DNA from: JAEUTH01 sp039931675
Lineage (GTDB): Bacteria; Bacteroidota; Bacteroidia; AKYH767-A; OLB10
DNA length: 40,963 nucleotides
Direction: 5' to 3'
Assembly (NCBI GenBank): GCA_039931675.1
Contig: JBDTRM010000186.1
Coordinates: 1 to 40,963, forward strand
A program made the position numbers and the translations under genes. Under the pieces are notes generated by a model. That model saw only the letters and a program-made list of their open reading frames with translations, did no database searches and was not told the DNA's origin. Positions 16,474 to 23,920 of this stretch are shown here, piece after piece (the stretch's first letter is position 1; every line of letters starts with the position of its first letter).

Positions 16474-16590
16474 AATCTTAGTAGAAAAATCTAAAGTCAA
16501 GGCTCACTCCTGACCAATCGGGATACCTTATTTCAGTGAGGAATAAGGTAATAAGGATTTGATTTATCGTTATGCTTTTCTACTAAGGTT
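16474..16590. repeat. 117-bp element with 15-bp inverted ends and an inner hairpin
   Basis: The outer arms AATCTTAGTAGAAAA (16474-16488) and TTTTCTACTAAGGTT (16576-16590) pair over 15 positions with one T-G pair. Inside, ACCTTATTTC (16525-16534) can pair with GAATAAGGT (16541-16549) with one bulge. It could be a miniature mobile element remnant or a structured RNA; no target duplication was found. Confidence 0.55.
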
Positions 16591-16648
16591 AAAATAAAGT
16601 TTAAGGTTTTAACTCGCATAATTTTATTTCGTTTTAAGTATAAATAAG

Positions 16649-16690
16649 AAATCCTGCAATCCTTTAATCTTAGAAATCCTAGTTCAGACA
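16649..16690. repeat. ATCCT-rich dispersed repeat
   Basis: AATCCTGCAATCCTTTAATC and the following AGAAATCCTAGTTCAGACA resemble an intergenic repeat (aatcctNNaatcctgattcagaca type) seen in many Bacteroidota genomes. It ends 6 bp before the methyltransferase ATG. Confidence 0.45.
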
Positions 16691-16696
16691 ATCGCA

Positions 16697-17527
16697 ATGA
16701 AAAAATTTTGGAATTATAAATTTAGCGACAACGAAGATTTTATAGAAACCTTCGATGAGCTTCCGTTATGGAGCGCTTCATTCGGATTGCTGTTATTAAA
16801 ACATGTTCAATTAAAAGCAAACCTGAACGTTCTTGACATCGGTTCAGGTGCAGGGTTTCCATTATTTGAACTTGCAGAACGGCTTGGACCTTCATGCAAA
16901 TGTTTCGGACTTGATCCCTGGATAAATGCAAATGCGAGAGCAAAAAAGAAAATTAAAAATTATGAAGTAAGTAATGTTGAAGTGCTTGAAGGCTCGGCAG
17001 ATAAAATTCCGTTCGATAATGAAAGCATTGATTTAATTGTTTCTAACCTTGGCATCAACAATTTTGAAAATCCTGACAAAGTTTTTAAAGAATGTAATCG
17101 TGTAATGAAACCTAATTGCAAACTTGATTTGACCACAAATTTAAACGGGCATTGGAAAGAGTTTTATAACATCTTCGAAGAAACTTTTCGTCAACAAAAT
17201 AAACCTGAGCTAATTAAAAAGTTAATCGAAGAGCAAGAGCATCGTGGTACAGTAGCAACAGTTTCAAAACTGTTTACAGATAATGGCTTTAAAATCACAC
17301 GGCACTTTGAAGAAACTTTTGAGATGCGTTTTTTAAACGGAACAGCTTTTTTAAATCATCATTTTATAAAAGTTGGCTGGCTCTCATCATGGCAAAATAT
17401 TATACCGCAAAATGAGCATCCAACTCTTTTCGAACATCTTGAAAAAAACCTGAATGCGCACGCACGCAAAACAGGAGGATTAACTCTATCTGTTCCGATG
17501 GCTTTTATTGAAGGAGAGAAAATATAA
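16697..17527 (+). CDS. Class I SAM-dependent methyltransferase
   Basis: The 276-residue protein has a Rossmann methyltransferase core: motif I VLDIGSGAGF (45-54), an acidic residue after beta-2 (Asp73 in GLDPW) and a motif IV-like segment (IDLIVSNLGINNF). The N-terminus (SDNEDFIETFDELPLWS) resembles methyltransferases acting on small molecules of the ubiE/arsM-like superfamily. Substrate unknown. The C-terminal third holds a FLNHHFIKVGWLSSW segment that could form a substrate cap. The nearest gene downstream is rnhB on the same strand, 114 bp away. Confidence 0.85.
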   Translation: MKKFWNYKFSDNEDFIETFDELPLWSASFGLLLLKHVQLKANLNVLDIGSGAGFPLFELAERLGPSCKCFGLDPWINANARAKKKIKNYEVSNVEVLEGSADKIPFDNESIDLIVSNLGINNFENPDKVFKECNRVMKPNCKLDLTTNLNGHWKEFYNIFEETFRQQNKPELIKKLIEEQEHRGTVATVSKLFTDNGFKITRHFEETFEMRFLNGTAFLNHHFIKVGWLSSWQNIIPQNEHPTLFEHLEKNLNAHARKTGGLTLSVPMAFIEGEKI

Positions 17528-17641
17528 TTGTTTTAAGGGAATACGAGTTGTTGAAAAAGTAAAGTTAGATGTTAAGAACTGTATTGATAAATGAAAGATT
17601 TTATTCTCTACTTTTCGCCACCAAATTTTTTACCCCAAAAT

Positions 17642-18250
17642 ATGCTTACAGCATTTTATAACAATGAAGTAATAGAAGCAGGATGCGATGAAGCCGGTCG
17701 CGGTTGCCTTGCAGGACCTGTGTTTGCTGCTGCTGTAATATTACCTGTTGATTTCTATCATCCATTGCTAAATGACTCGAAGCAAATGAAAGAATCGGAT
17801 CGTGATGAGTTGCGTATCATCATTGAACTTGAAGCGTTAGCATATTCAGTGGCAAAAGTAGAAGCAGATGAAATTGATCGTATCAATATTTTAAATGCAT
17901 CTTTCAAAGCAATGCATCTTGCCATTGAACAATTAAAAATTACTCCTGAGTTATTATTGATTGATGGCAACCGCTTTAAAAAATACCGTAACATAAAACA
18001 TCAATGCATTATCGGTGGTGATGGAATATACCAGGCTATTGCAGCAGCCTCAGTGCTTGCTAAAACTTATCGCGATGATTACATGAAACAGTTGCATGAT
18101 GAATTTCCTCGTTATGGATGGTTTAACAATAAAGCTTATGCCACACCGCAACATATAACTGCTATCAAACAATTCGGCCAGACAATCCATCACCGAAAAT
18201 CTTTTGTGCTGAAACCAAAACAGTTTGAGCTTTTTGAAAAAGAGATATGA
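17642..18250 (+). CDS. rnhB: Ribonuclease HII
   Basis: RNase HII cuts RNA in RNA-DNA hybrids and starts removal of single misincorporated ribonucleotides. With the start at 17642 the protein has 202 residues and shows GCDEAGRGCLAGPV (Asp16, Glu17), LLLIDGN (Asp108) and ASVLAKTYRDDYM (Asp145), the complete DEDD metal site. The C-terminus (HRKSFVLKPKQFELF) also fits the family. An in-frame ATG at 17591 would add 17 residues (MKDFILYFSPP...) not seen in relatives, so the internal start is preferred, with either possible. Cytoplasmic. Confidence 0.93.
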   Translation: MLTAFYNNEVIEAGCDEAGRGCLAGPVFAAAVILPVDFYHPLLNDSKQMKESDRDELRIIIELEALAYSVAKVEADEIDRINILNASFKAMHLAIEQLKITPELLLIDGNRFKKYRNIKHQCIIGGDGIYQAIAAASVLAKTYRDDYMKQLHDEFPRYGWFNNKAYATPQHITAIKQFGQTIHHRKSFVLKPKQFELFEKEI

Positions 18251-18283
18251 TAGAATGTATGATGAGCCGAGGCCTTTCGACAA

Positions 18284-18393
18284 TGTCATCCTGATCCCGA
18301 TTCATCGGGAGAAGGAACTTTCTCCGAAAGTAGCAGTTACTTCATTTGAAGAAAGATGTTTCGTTTCTTCCGATAGCTATCGGAACAACATGA
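18284..18393. repeat. Composite of three small palindromes, dispersed repeat
   Basis: Starting at TGTCATCCTGAT, the segment contains TCCCGA-TTCA-TCGGGA (18295-18310), an overlapping GGAGAA/TTCTCC stem (18308-18325) and the perfect 18-bp palindrome TTCCGATAGCTATCGGAA (18368-18385), and ends near ACATGACAG. The middle matches the repeat at 1771-1795. This is a typical compound intergenic repeat of Bacteroidota and may also terminate rnhB transcription. Confidence 0.6.
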
Positions 18394-18475
18394 CAGTCCC
18401 GTGAGAGTTTTTCTTATCAACATTGCAATGTCTATAATTTATAATTGTAACTATTAGTCTATGCCTTATTGACGA

Positions 18476-18483
18476 TAGCTTTG
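18476..18483 (+). promoter_or_regulatory. Candidate -7 box for the 901-residue membrane protein
   Basis: TAGCTTTG fits TANNTTTG and lies 63 nt upstream of the ATG at 18547. No TTG occurs at the ideal -33 spacing. Confidence 0.35.
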
Positions 18484-18546
18484 CATCATAAACAAAATCA
18501 GGAGCATTTCGGAAAAACAAAACTACTTGCGTCCCCTTAAATAAAA

Positions 18547-21252
18547 ATGAATCGCGTTGTTACGGCCTCTGTTATTGCAGTTTTAATTTTAATGGCTGCC
18601 TTGGGCAGTTTTATATATTTTAATAAATACCGAAGCGCTAAATCGTCAGCATTAAAAGCTGTGCCCACCGATGCTGTGTTAATTCTTAATGGCAAGGTGA
18701 ATGAAAGTCTCATCAATACTTTTGCAAACTCTTCGTTTCTAAAAAATTTTACTGACCTCGAAACTGTTGAACGACTTCAGTCAAAATTAAAAGCCCTCCA
18801 AAATCTTATGACTGCTGATGCAGCTTTCAAAAATAAATTTGAAATTGAGGGTATTACAATTTCTGTTCATGCAGTTAAGGTGGATGAATTTGATTTCGTT
18901 TACTACCTCACTAACGTCAATGAGTTAAGTACGATTGAAATTAATCAGAAAATACAATTGCTTTTTGATTCCATTGCCAATGAAACTATCCGCACTTATG
19001 CCGATGTGGATGTGCATGACCTGCGCATGCGAAATTCTGGTAACGTTTTCACTTATGCCATATATGCTGATATTTTAATTGCAAGCTATACTCCTTTCTT
19101 AGTTGAAGATGCCATAAGGCAATTGAAGGCCGGCCGGCCGATCACCGCGCAGGAATCATTTAAAAAACTACAGCCCAAAACTCAACCCGAAAGTGATCTC
19201 AGCATTTACATCAACTATAAAAATTTACCGCGATGGCTTTCTACTTTTTGTAACCAGGATGGTGACGTGCGTTTCGTAAACGTTGAAAGCTTTGCCGATT
19301 GGAGTAAACTCGATATTGAATTAAAGAATAATTCATGTAAGCTGAATGGCTTAACCACAGCAAATGACACAGGTTCATTTATTAATTTATTTACCGGGCA
19401 AACTTCACAAAACATAAAAGCATTTTCTGTTTTCCCCCGTAATACCGCTGTGGTAAAGGCTTTCAGCCTAAGTGATAAAATTGCTTACTTTGAAAGATTA
19501 GCAATTTATAACAGCCGTTTCAGTATTTCAATCAATAATGAATTGCCTGCAAAATTTAAATCATTTATAACTTCATTGATGTATGATGAATATGGTTTGC
19601 TCATTACTGAGCCGGGTAGCACATCATACAGCAACAATTCTTATTGTTATTTTAATGCAACCAACATTAATGAAACAAAAAAGAAATTAGAAAAAATGCC
19701 AAACCTTATTGGAGATTCAAAAAACCAATCAAAGGTTAAGGCAACTACCTATCGCAATCACCAGATCGTTTTCATGCCTTATGAAAAATCTATAGCAACA
19801 ATATTCGGCAACTCCTTCGAAAACGTTTCAGGTTTTTATTACACCGATATTTCTAATTATATTTTTATTGGAAATACCAATTCAGCGTTAAGAGTATTGG
19901 TTGATGCTTATGAAGAGAATAACCTGATCACTAAATCAACTGCATTCGATTCATTTAAAAAAGACCTGCCGTTAAATGCCAATTATCTTTTTTACTCGCA
20001 GATTAAAAATTCTTATTACCTGCTGCAATCAAAAGTAAACAAACAGTGGAGCACATGGCTTGACGACAACAGGGATCAATTTGAAAAAACAGAAACATAT
20101 TCTTATGCTTTAAAAAGCAATAATTCTTTTTTTGAAACATCGGTTTATTTTAAAACTTCAGAAAGCACTGATGATGATGTAAGTGTAGTATGGGCGGCAC
20201 AGTTGGATTATCCTATTGCAATTGCTCCACAACTTATTGAAACAAACGACAATCTGAAATTTATTGCCATACAGGATTCGGCCAACCAACTTTATTTAAT
20301 TAATAACTCCGGTTCTATACTTTGGAAAAAGCAGTTGCCTGAAAAAATATTGCCGCCAATTTATTCACTTGACGTATTTAAAAATGGTAACCGTCAATTG
20401 GTTTTCAATACTGAAAACAATTTGTGGATGCTTGATTTTGACAGCAATGAAGTTTCCAACTTTCCTATTCATTTGCCTTCAGCGGCTACAGCAGCTTTGA
20501 GTGCTGTTGATTATGACAACACTCATGATTATCGTTTTTATATTCCATGCAGTAACGGAACAGTGTATGGTTATCAGCCAAGTGGGAAACCAATACCGGG
20601 ATGGAATTTCGTAAGCAAGAATGATGTTGTTAATGAACTCTTGCAATATTTTAAAGTGAAATCTAAAGATTATCTTTTAGCCTCCACTGTAACAGGAAAT
20701 ATTTTTGCACTTGATCGCAATGGTAAGACCTCTTTAAAAATAAGTGAGACAGTGAACAAACAAAGGGAATATCCTTTTCATTTTGAAAATGATTCATCGG
20801 CTATAATTTTTAGTTGCCTTGACACTGCCGGCAATACAGTTAAAATAGATAGCACAGGAAATGTGACCCGTAACAGGAAATACCAATCACGATCGCTCAG
20901 CAATTATTATTCAACTGACATTAATAAAGATGGTAAGCCGGATGTGATTGATGTATTCAGCGATGAAATTATTGCCACTGATGATGCACAAAAAACAATT
21001 TTAGATTACAAAACTCCAGAAAATATTGATGCACATCTTACATTCTCAACCGATAACCGCGGTAATACACTCATCTGCTTTTCAAATAAAATGCATAATC
21101 AAATTTACATGATCAACATGAAAGGTAAGTTGGTAAGAGGAATGCCTGTAAAAGGTTATACTCTCCCCTATCTTGATGACCTGAATGGCGACCGTATTAA
21201 AAAGATTATTACCTGTGGTGATAGCATCAGTGTTACTGTTTATGATTTTTAG
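18547..21252 (+). CDS. Membrane-anchored protein with DUF3352-like region and C-terminal propeller
   Basis: The 901-residue protein has one N-terminal membrane segment (about 5-25), so it is probably anchored with a long extracytoplasmic part. Residues about 35-520 resemble the DUF3352-type repeats of secreted proteins (VPTDAVLILNG near the start). From about 535 a PQQ/FG-GAP-like beta-propeller follows: VVWAAQLDYPIAIAPQLI, LYLINNSGSILWKKQLP and a calcium-loop-like DINKDGKPD (791-799). No catalytic motif was recognised. A role in binding or assembly outside the cytoplasm is a guess. There is no sorting domain, and the stop lies in open sequence. Confidence 0.75.
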   Translation: MNRVVTASVIAVLILMAALGSFIYFNKYRSAKSSALKAVPTDAVLILNGKVNESLINTFANSSFLKNFTDLETVERLQSKLKALQNLMTADAAFKNKFEIEGITISVHAVKVDEFDFVYYLTNVNELSTIEINQKIQLLFDSIANETIRTYADVDVHDLRMRNSGNVFTYAIYADILIASYTPFLVEDAIRQLKAGRPITAQESFKKLQPKTQPESDLSIYINYKNLPRWLSTFCNQDGDVRFVNVESFADWSKLDIELKNNSCKLNGLTTANDTGSFINLFTGQTSQNIKAFSVFPRNTAVVKAFSLSDKIAYFERLAIYNSRFSISINNELPAKFKSFITSLMYDEYGLLITEPGSTSYSNNSYCYFNATNINETKKKLEKMPNLIGDSKNQSKVKATTYRNHQIVFMPYEKSIATIFGNSFENVSGFYYTDISNYIFIGNTNSALRVLVDAYEENNLITKSTAFDSFKKDLPLNANYLFYSQIKNSYYLLQSKVNKQWSTWLDDNRDQFEKTETYSYALKSNNSFFETSVYFKTSESTDDDVSVVWAAQLDYPIAIAPQLIETNDNLKFIAIQDSANQLYLINNSGSILWKKQLPEKILPPIYSLDVFKNGNRQLVFNTENNLWMLDFDSNEVSNFPIHLPSAATAALSAVDYDNTHDYRFYIPCSNGTVYGYQPSGKPIPGWNFVSKNDVVNELLQYFKVKSKDYLLASTVTGNIFALDRNGKTSLKISETVNKQREYPFHFENDSSAIIFSCLDTAGNTVKIDSTGNVTRNRKYQSRSLSNYYSTDINKDGKPDVIDVFSDEIIATDDAQKTILDYKTPENIDAHLTFSTDNRGNTLICFSNKMHNQIYMINMKGKLVRGMPVKGYTLPYLDDLNGDRIKKIITCGDSISVTVYDF

Positions 21253-21330
21253 TTCTCCGCCATTACAAGTGACTAAAGACACTCGCTATTGATTTCTATT
21301 TATGGAGAAAAAAACAATTGATGCATTGTC

Positions 21331-21367
21331 ATTCCATCATTCCATCATTCCATCATTCGATCATTCC
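21331..21367. repeat. ATTCCATC octamer tandem repeat
   Basis: Three exact ATTCCATC units (21331-21354), one ATTCGATC and a partial ATTCC follow one another. This simple repeat lies between two convergent genes. Confidence 0.85.
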
Positions 21368-21374
21368 GTTTCCC

Positions 21375-21911
21375 TTACCAGTTATTTCTCTTTATAAGAT
21401 TTGCAATGTGTGCATGATGATGCATCCCATGCCAATGGTATAATGCTAAGGCCGACCACAGCGTCATTTCTTTTTGTTGTTCAGGATGAAAAAACTTTCT
21501 TCCGAAATCATCATTGCTCATGCCTTTCATTACATTCATCCAGCGTTGATGCACGGCATCCAATAAATTAAGCGACACATTAATATCTGTAACTTTTGAA
21601 TCATTAAGTTCTGCCCACTTAGCTTCTAAGTACGGTTTTATTGTTGGTGTGTCTTCGGTTAATGCAAGTTTAAAACGGATATAAGCATTGGCATGTGAAT
21701 CGGGAATGTGATGCAAAAGTTGTTTTACTGTCCATCCTCCCGGGCGATAAGGTGTTGCCAATTGCTCAGCAGTTAAATCTTTAACCGTATCCTTAACCAA
21801 TTGCGGATAGGTTGAAAGATAATTTATTGCTGAGGTAATGGCTTCGGCATTAAATTGCAAGGGCGCCTGGAATTTGCCAATGGGATATTTTAATTGTTCT
21901 ATGTCTTCCAT
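21375..21911 (-). CDS. YfiT-type (DinB-superfamily) bacillithiol transferase
   Basis: Starting at the ATG at 21911 gives 178 residues, the family length, and an N-terminus (MEDIEQLKYPIGKF) typical of YfiT proteins. An in-frame ATG at 21995 would add 28 residues with no family match. Three candidate metal-binding His residues are present: His67 in QLLHHIP, and His161 and His165 in HWHGMHHHAHI. The family binds a divalent metal and can conjugate bacillithiol to electrophiles, a detoxification role. Cytoplasmic. It is divergent from the cassette array with a promoter box 37 nt upstream. Confidence 0.88.
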   Translation of the reverse strand: MEDIEQLKYPIGKFQAPLQFNAEAITSAINYLSTYPQLVKDTVKDLTAEQLATPYRPGGWTVKQLLHHIPDSHANAYIRFKLALTEDTPTIKPYLEAKWAELNDSKVTDINVSLNLLDAVHQRWMNVMKGMSNDDFGRKFFHPEQQKEMTLWSALALYHWHGMHHHAHIANLIKRNNW

Positions 21912-21947
21912 GATTATATTTTTGCGATAAATGTATTCACTTAATGT

Positions 21948-21955
21948 CAAAGTTA
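21948..21955 (-). promoter_or_regulatory. Candidate -7 box for the YfiT-type gene
   Basis: On the minus strand this reads TAACTTTG, an exact TANNTTTG match, ending 36 nt before the ATG at 21911. No good -33 TTG. Confidence 0.35.
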
Positions 21956-21990
21956 AATCATCACTAATTTTCTGCATCTTTGAAAATAAA

Positions 21991-22098
21991 ATCAAACATC
22001 TTTAAAACAAAAACAAAATCATCATCATGAAAACAAAACTTACTTTATTAATTATCCTGCTCTCGATGTTTTTTATTTATGAGGATATTAATGCGCAG
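21991..22098 (+). repeat. Cassette leader plus signal-peptide repeat, copy 1
   Basis: Starting ATCAAACATCTTTAAAAC and running through the first 24 codons, this segment matches the leader and signal peptide of the two following genes. It diverges upstream of 21991, so the array's left boundary lies here. It has a small insertion (ACAAAAACAAAA versus ACAAAAAAAA) relative to copies 2 and 3. Confidence 0.8.
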
Positions 22099-23736
22099 GC
22101 GCCAGGGTGGCAGTGGGCTAAGGGTGCAGGTGGAATTGGCGATGATTATGGTGCGCGAATAGTTGTTGATAATAACAATAACTCTTATATAATGGGTTAC
22201 TTTAACAGGGTTTCTCTTACTTTAGGAAATATAACTTTAATAAATGCTGACACTGATATTTTTAATACGACTTTCGATTTTTTCATAGCTAAATATGATC
22301 CTGCAGGCAACATTCTCTGGGCCAAAAGTGCAGGCGGACTAAATGATGATATGGGTTACGACATTGCGCTTGATATAAACCAGAATATTTATGTTACTGG
22401 TACATTTGTCAGCCCCTTGATTGATTTTGACAATATTACTTTAACAAATATGGGAGGTAGTGATATTTTTATAGTAAAATATGATGCCATTGGTAATGTC
22501 CTATCGGCTCAAAGAGAAGGTGGGAGCAGTGATGATTTGGCTTATGGATTAAAGATAGATACTGGTAATAACTTATACTTAACAGGTCAATTTGTGAGTC
22601 CATCTATTAGTTTTGGCAGTTATAACTTATACAATGTTGGCTTTCCTGATTTCTTTATAGTAAAATATGACCCCTCAGGTAATGTCCTCTGGGCAAATGG
22701 TGCAGGAGGTCCGGGTTATGATAGGGGAGAGAATATATCTGTCAATATAAATGGAGATGTTTACGTTACAGGAAGTTTCTCGAGCCCATCAATAATTTTT
22801 GGCACCATCACATTGACAAATGCCACTATTTCAGGAGGCGTGGGTGATTTGTTTATTGTTAAATATGATGCGATGGGAAACATGATCTGGGCAAATAGTG
22901 CAGGAGGAAATGGTTGGGATGGTATTAGTGGAATTGCCATTGATCTAAATGGGAATTTATTTATGAGTGGGGTTTTTGATGGTAGTTCAATTGTGTTTGG
23001 AAGCACTACATTGAATAATAATAGTATAATGTGGCATTCCGATCTTTTTATTTTAAAATATGATTCATCGGGATTTCCGCTGTGGGCTATAAGTGCAGGT
23101 GGAACTTACTATGATAGAGCAAGTAATATTATTCTTGACCCCAACGGCAATATATATTTGTGTGGATCATTTGGAAGTCCTGTTATAACTTTTGGCTCTA
23201 CTACACTAATTAATGCAGGAAATGGGGGTGGCAGTGGCATTGGTTTAAATGATATTTTTAACCTAAAATGTGATTCATCTGGTAATGTGCTTTGGGCAAA
23301 TAGTATAGGTGGAACTAATGAGGATTTTGGTAATGATATTGCAATGGATTCAAATGGAAATTTATATATAACCGGAATTTTTAAAAGCCCTAATATCTCA
23401 TTTGGCAACACTACTTTAACGAATTCAAATGTAAATAGCCTTGATATTTTCATAGCCAAATTATCAAGCACTACAGGCATAGCAGATGCTTCGACTCCGC
23501 TCAGCATGACAAGCGTTTACCCCAACCCCGCCACCGATTACATCACCATCAAAACAGGCAGCAATAAAAAACAGGTAATAACCATCACCGATATAACAGG
23601 TAAAATAATTTACACCACCACTACCCTATCTGATAAAACAATAATCAATACAAAAGATTTTTCGCAAGGGGTTTATGCTGCGCAGGTGCAGGCAGGGGAT
23701 TTTATTGAAACGAAAAAGGTGATTGTGGTGAGGTAA
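22027..23736 (+). CDS. Seven-unit SBBP-type propeller protein with T9SS sorting domain (cassette gene 1)
   Basis: The 569-residue protein has a signal peptide (1-24) nearly identical to those of the next two genes. The core (about 25-480) contains seven degenerate units, each with an LWAKSAGG-like segment, an aspartate-rich GNxYVTG strand, FGxTTL and a DIFIVKYD end, which matches seven-bladed (SBBP) propellers. The sorting domain is 497-569 (YPNPATDYI to KKVIVVR). Its blades are diverged from one another, unlike those of cassette gene 3. The linker before the sorting domain carries a dispersed-repeat fragment in frame (23489-23511). Surface display by the T9SS is expected; no enzymatic function is indicated. 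Confidence 0.88.
   Translation: MKTKLTLLIILLSMFFIYEDINAQAPGWQWAKGAGGIGDDYGARIVVDNNNNSYIMGYFNRVSLTLGNITLINADTDIFNTTFDFFIAKYDPAGNILWAKSAGGLNDDMGYDIALDINQNIYVTGTFVSPLIDFDNITLTNMGGSDIFIVKYDAIGNVLSAQREGGSSDDLAYGLKIDTGNNLYLTGQFVSPSISFGSYNLYNVGFPDFFIVKYDPSGNVLWANGAGGPGYDRGENISVNINGDVYVTGSFSSPSIIFGTITLTNATISGGVGDLFIVKYDAMGNMIWANSAGGNGWDGISGIAIDLNGNLFMSGVFDGSSIVFGSTTLNNNSIMWHSDLFILKYDSSGFPLWAISAGGTYYDRASNIILDPNGNIYLCGSFGSPVITFGSTTLINAGNGGGSGIGLNDIFNLKCDSSGNVLWANSIGGTNEDFGNDIAMDSNGNLYITGIFKSPNISFGNTTLTNSNVNSLDIFIAKLSSTTGIADASTPLSMTSVYPNPATDYITIKTGSNKKQVITITDITGKIIYTTTTLSDKTIINTKDFSQGVYAAQVQAGDFIETKKVIVVR
23489..23511 (+). repeat. Dispersed repeat fragment inside a coding region
   Basis: CTTCGACTCCGC followed by TCAGCATGACA matches a Bacteroidota intergenic repeat type (relative at 9800-9821) but is here translated, giving STPLSMT within the linker between propeller and sorting domain. 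The other two cassette genes lack it. Confidence 0.6.
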
Positions 23737-23920
23737 TCGCGCCCGGAGAGACGTAATATATTACGTCTCTACACCCGCGACACAGTTACCCCATTAATCA
23801 TCAAAAATTAAAAATCAAAACATCTTTAAAACAAAAAAAATCATCATCATGAAAACAAAACTTGCTTTATCAATTATCCTGCTCTCGGTGTTTTTTATTT
23901 ATGAGGAAGGGATGGCCCAA
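23516..23920 (+). repeat. 405-bp junction repeat, copy A
   Basis: It comprises the sorting-domain coding part of gene 1, the stop, a palindrome, the spacer and the signal-peptide coding part of gene 2. Aligned with 25356-25760 it shows about 20 mismatches and no gap. Positions 23747-23863 are identical to 25587-25703. Confidence 0.9.
23747..23770. repeat. Palindrome after cassette gene 1
   Basis: The arms AGAGACGTAATA and TATTACGTCTCT meet with no loop, giving a perfect 24-bp palindrome 10 bp past the stop. Copies after genes 2 and 3 are perfect over 28 bp; here the outer T is G, breaking the extension. Confidence 0.85.

Larger units (their letters stand above)
16386..16696. other. 311-bp spacer with nested inverted repeats and a dispersed repeat
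   Basis: No gene is seen. The spacer contains a 117-bp element bounded by 15-bp inverted ends (16474-16590) and, next to the downstream gene, an ATCCT-rich repeat (16649-16690). Confidence 0.6.

Noticed and set aside
21331..21367. ATTCCATC repeats as a possible CRISPR or origin iteron
   Set aside because: Units are contiguous octamers without spacers and there is no replication gene nearby; a simple sequence repeat explains them.
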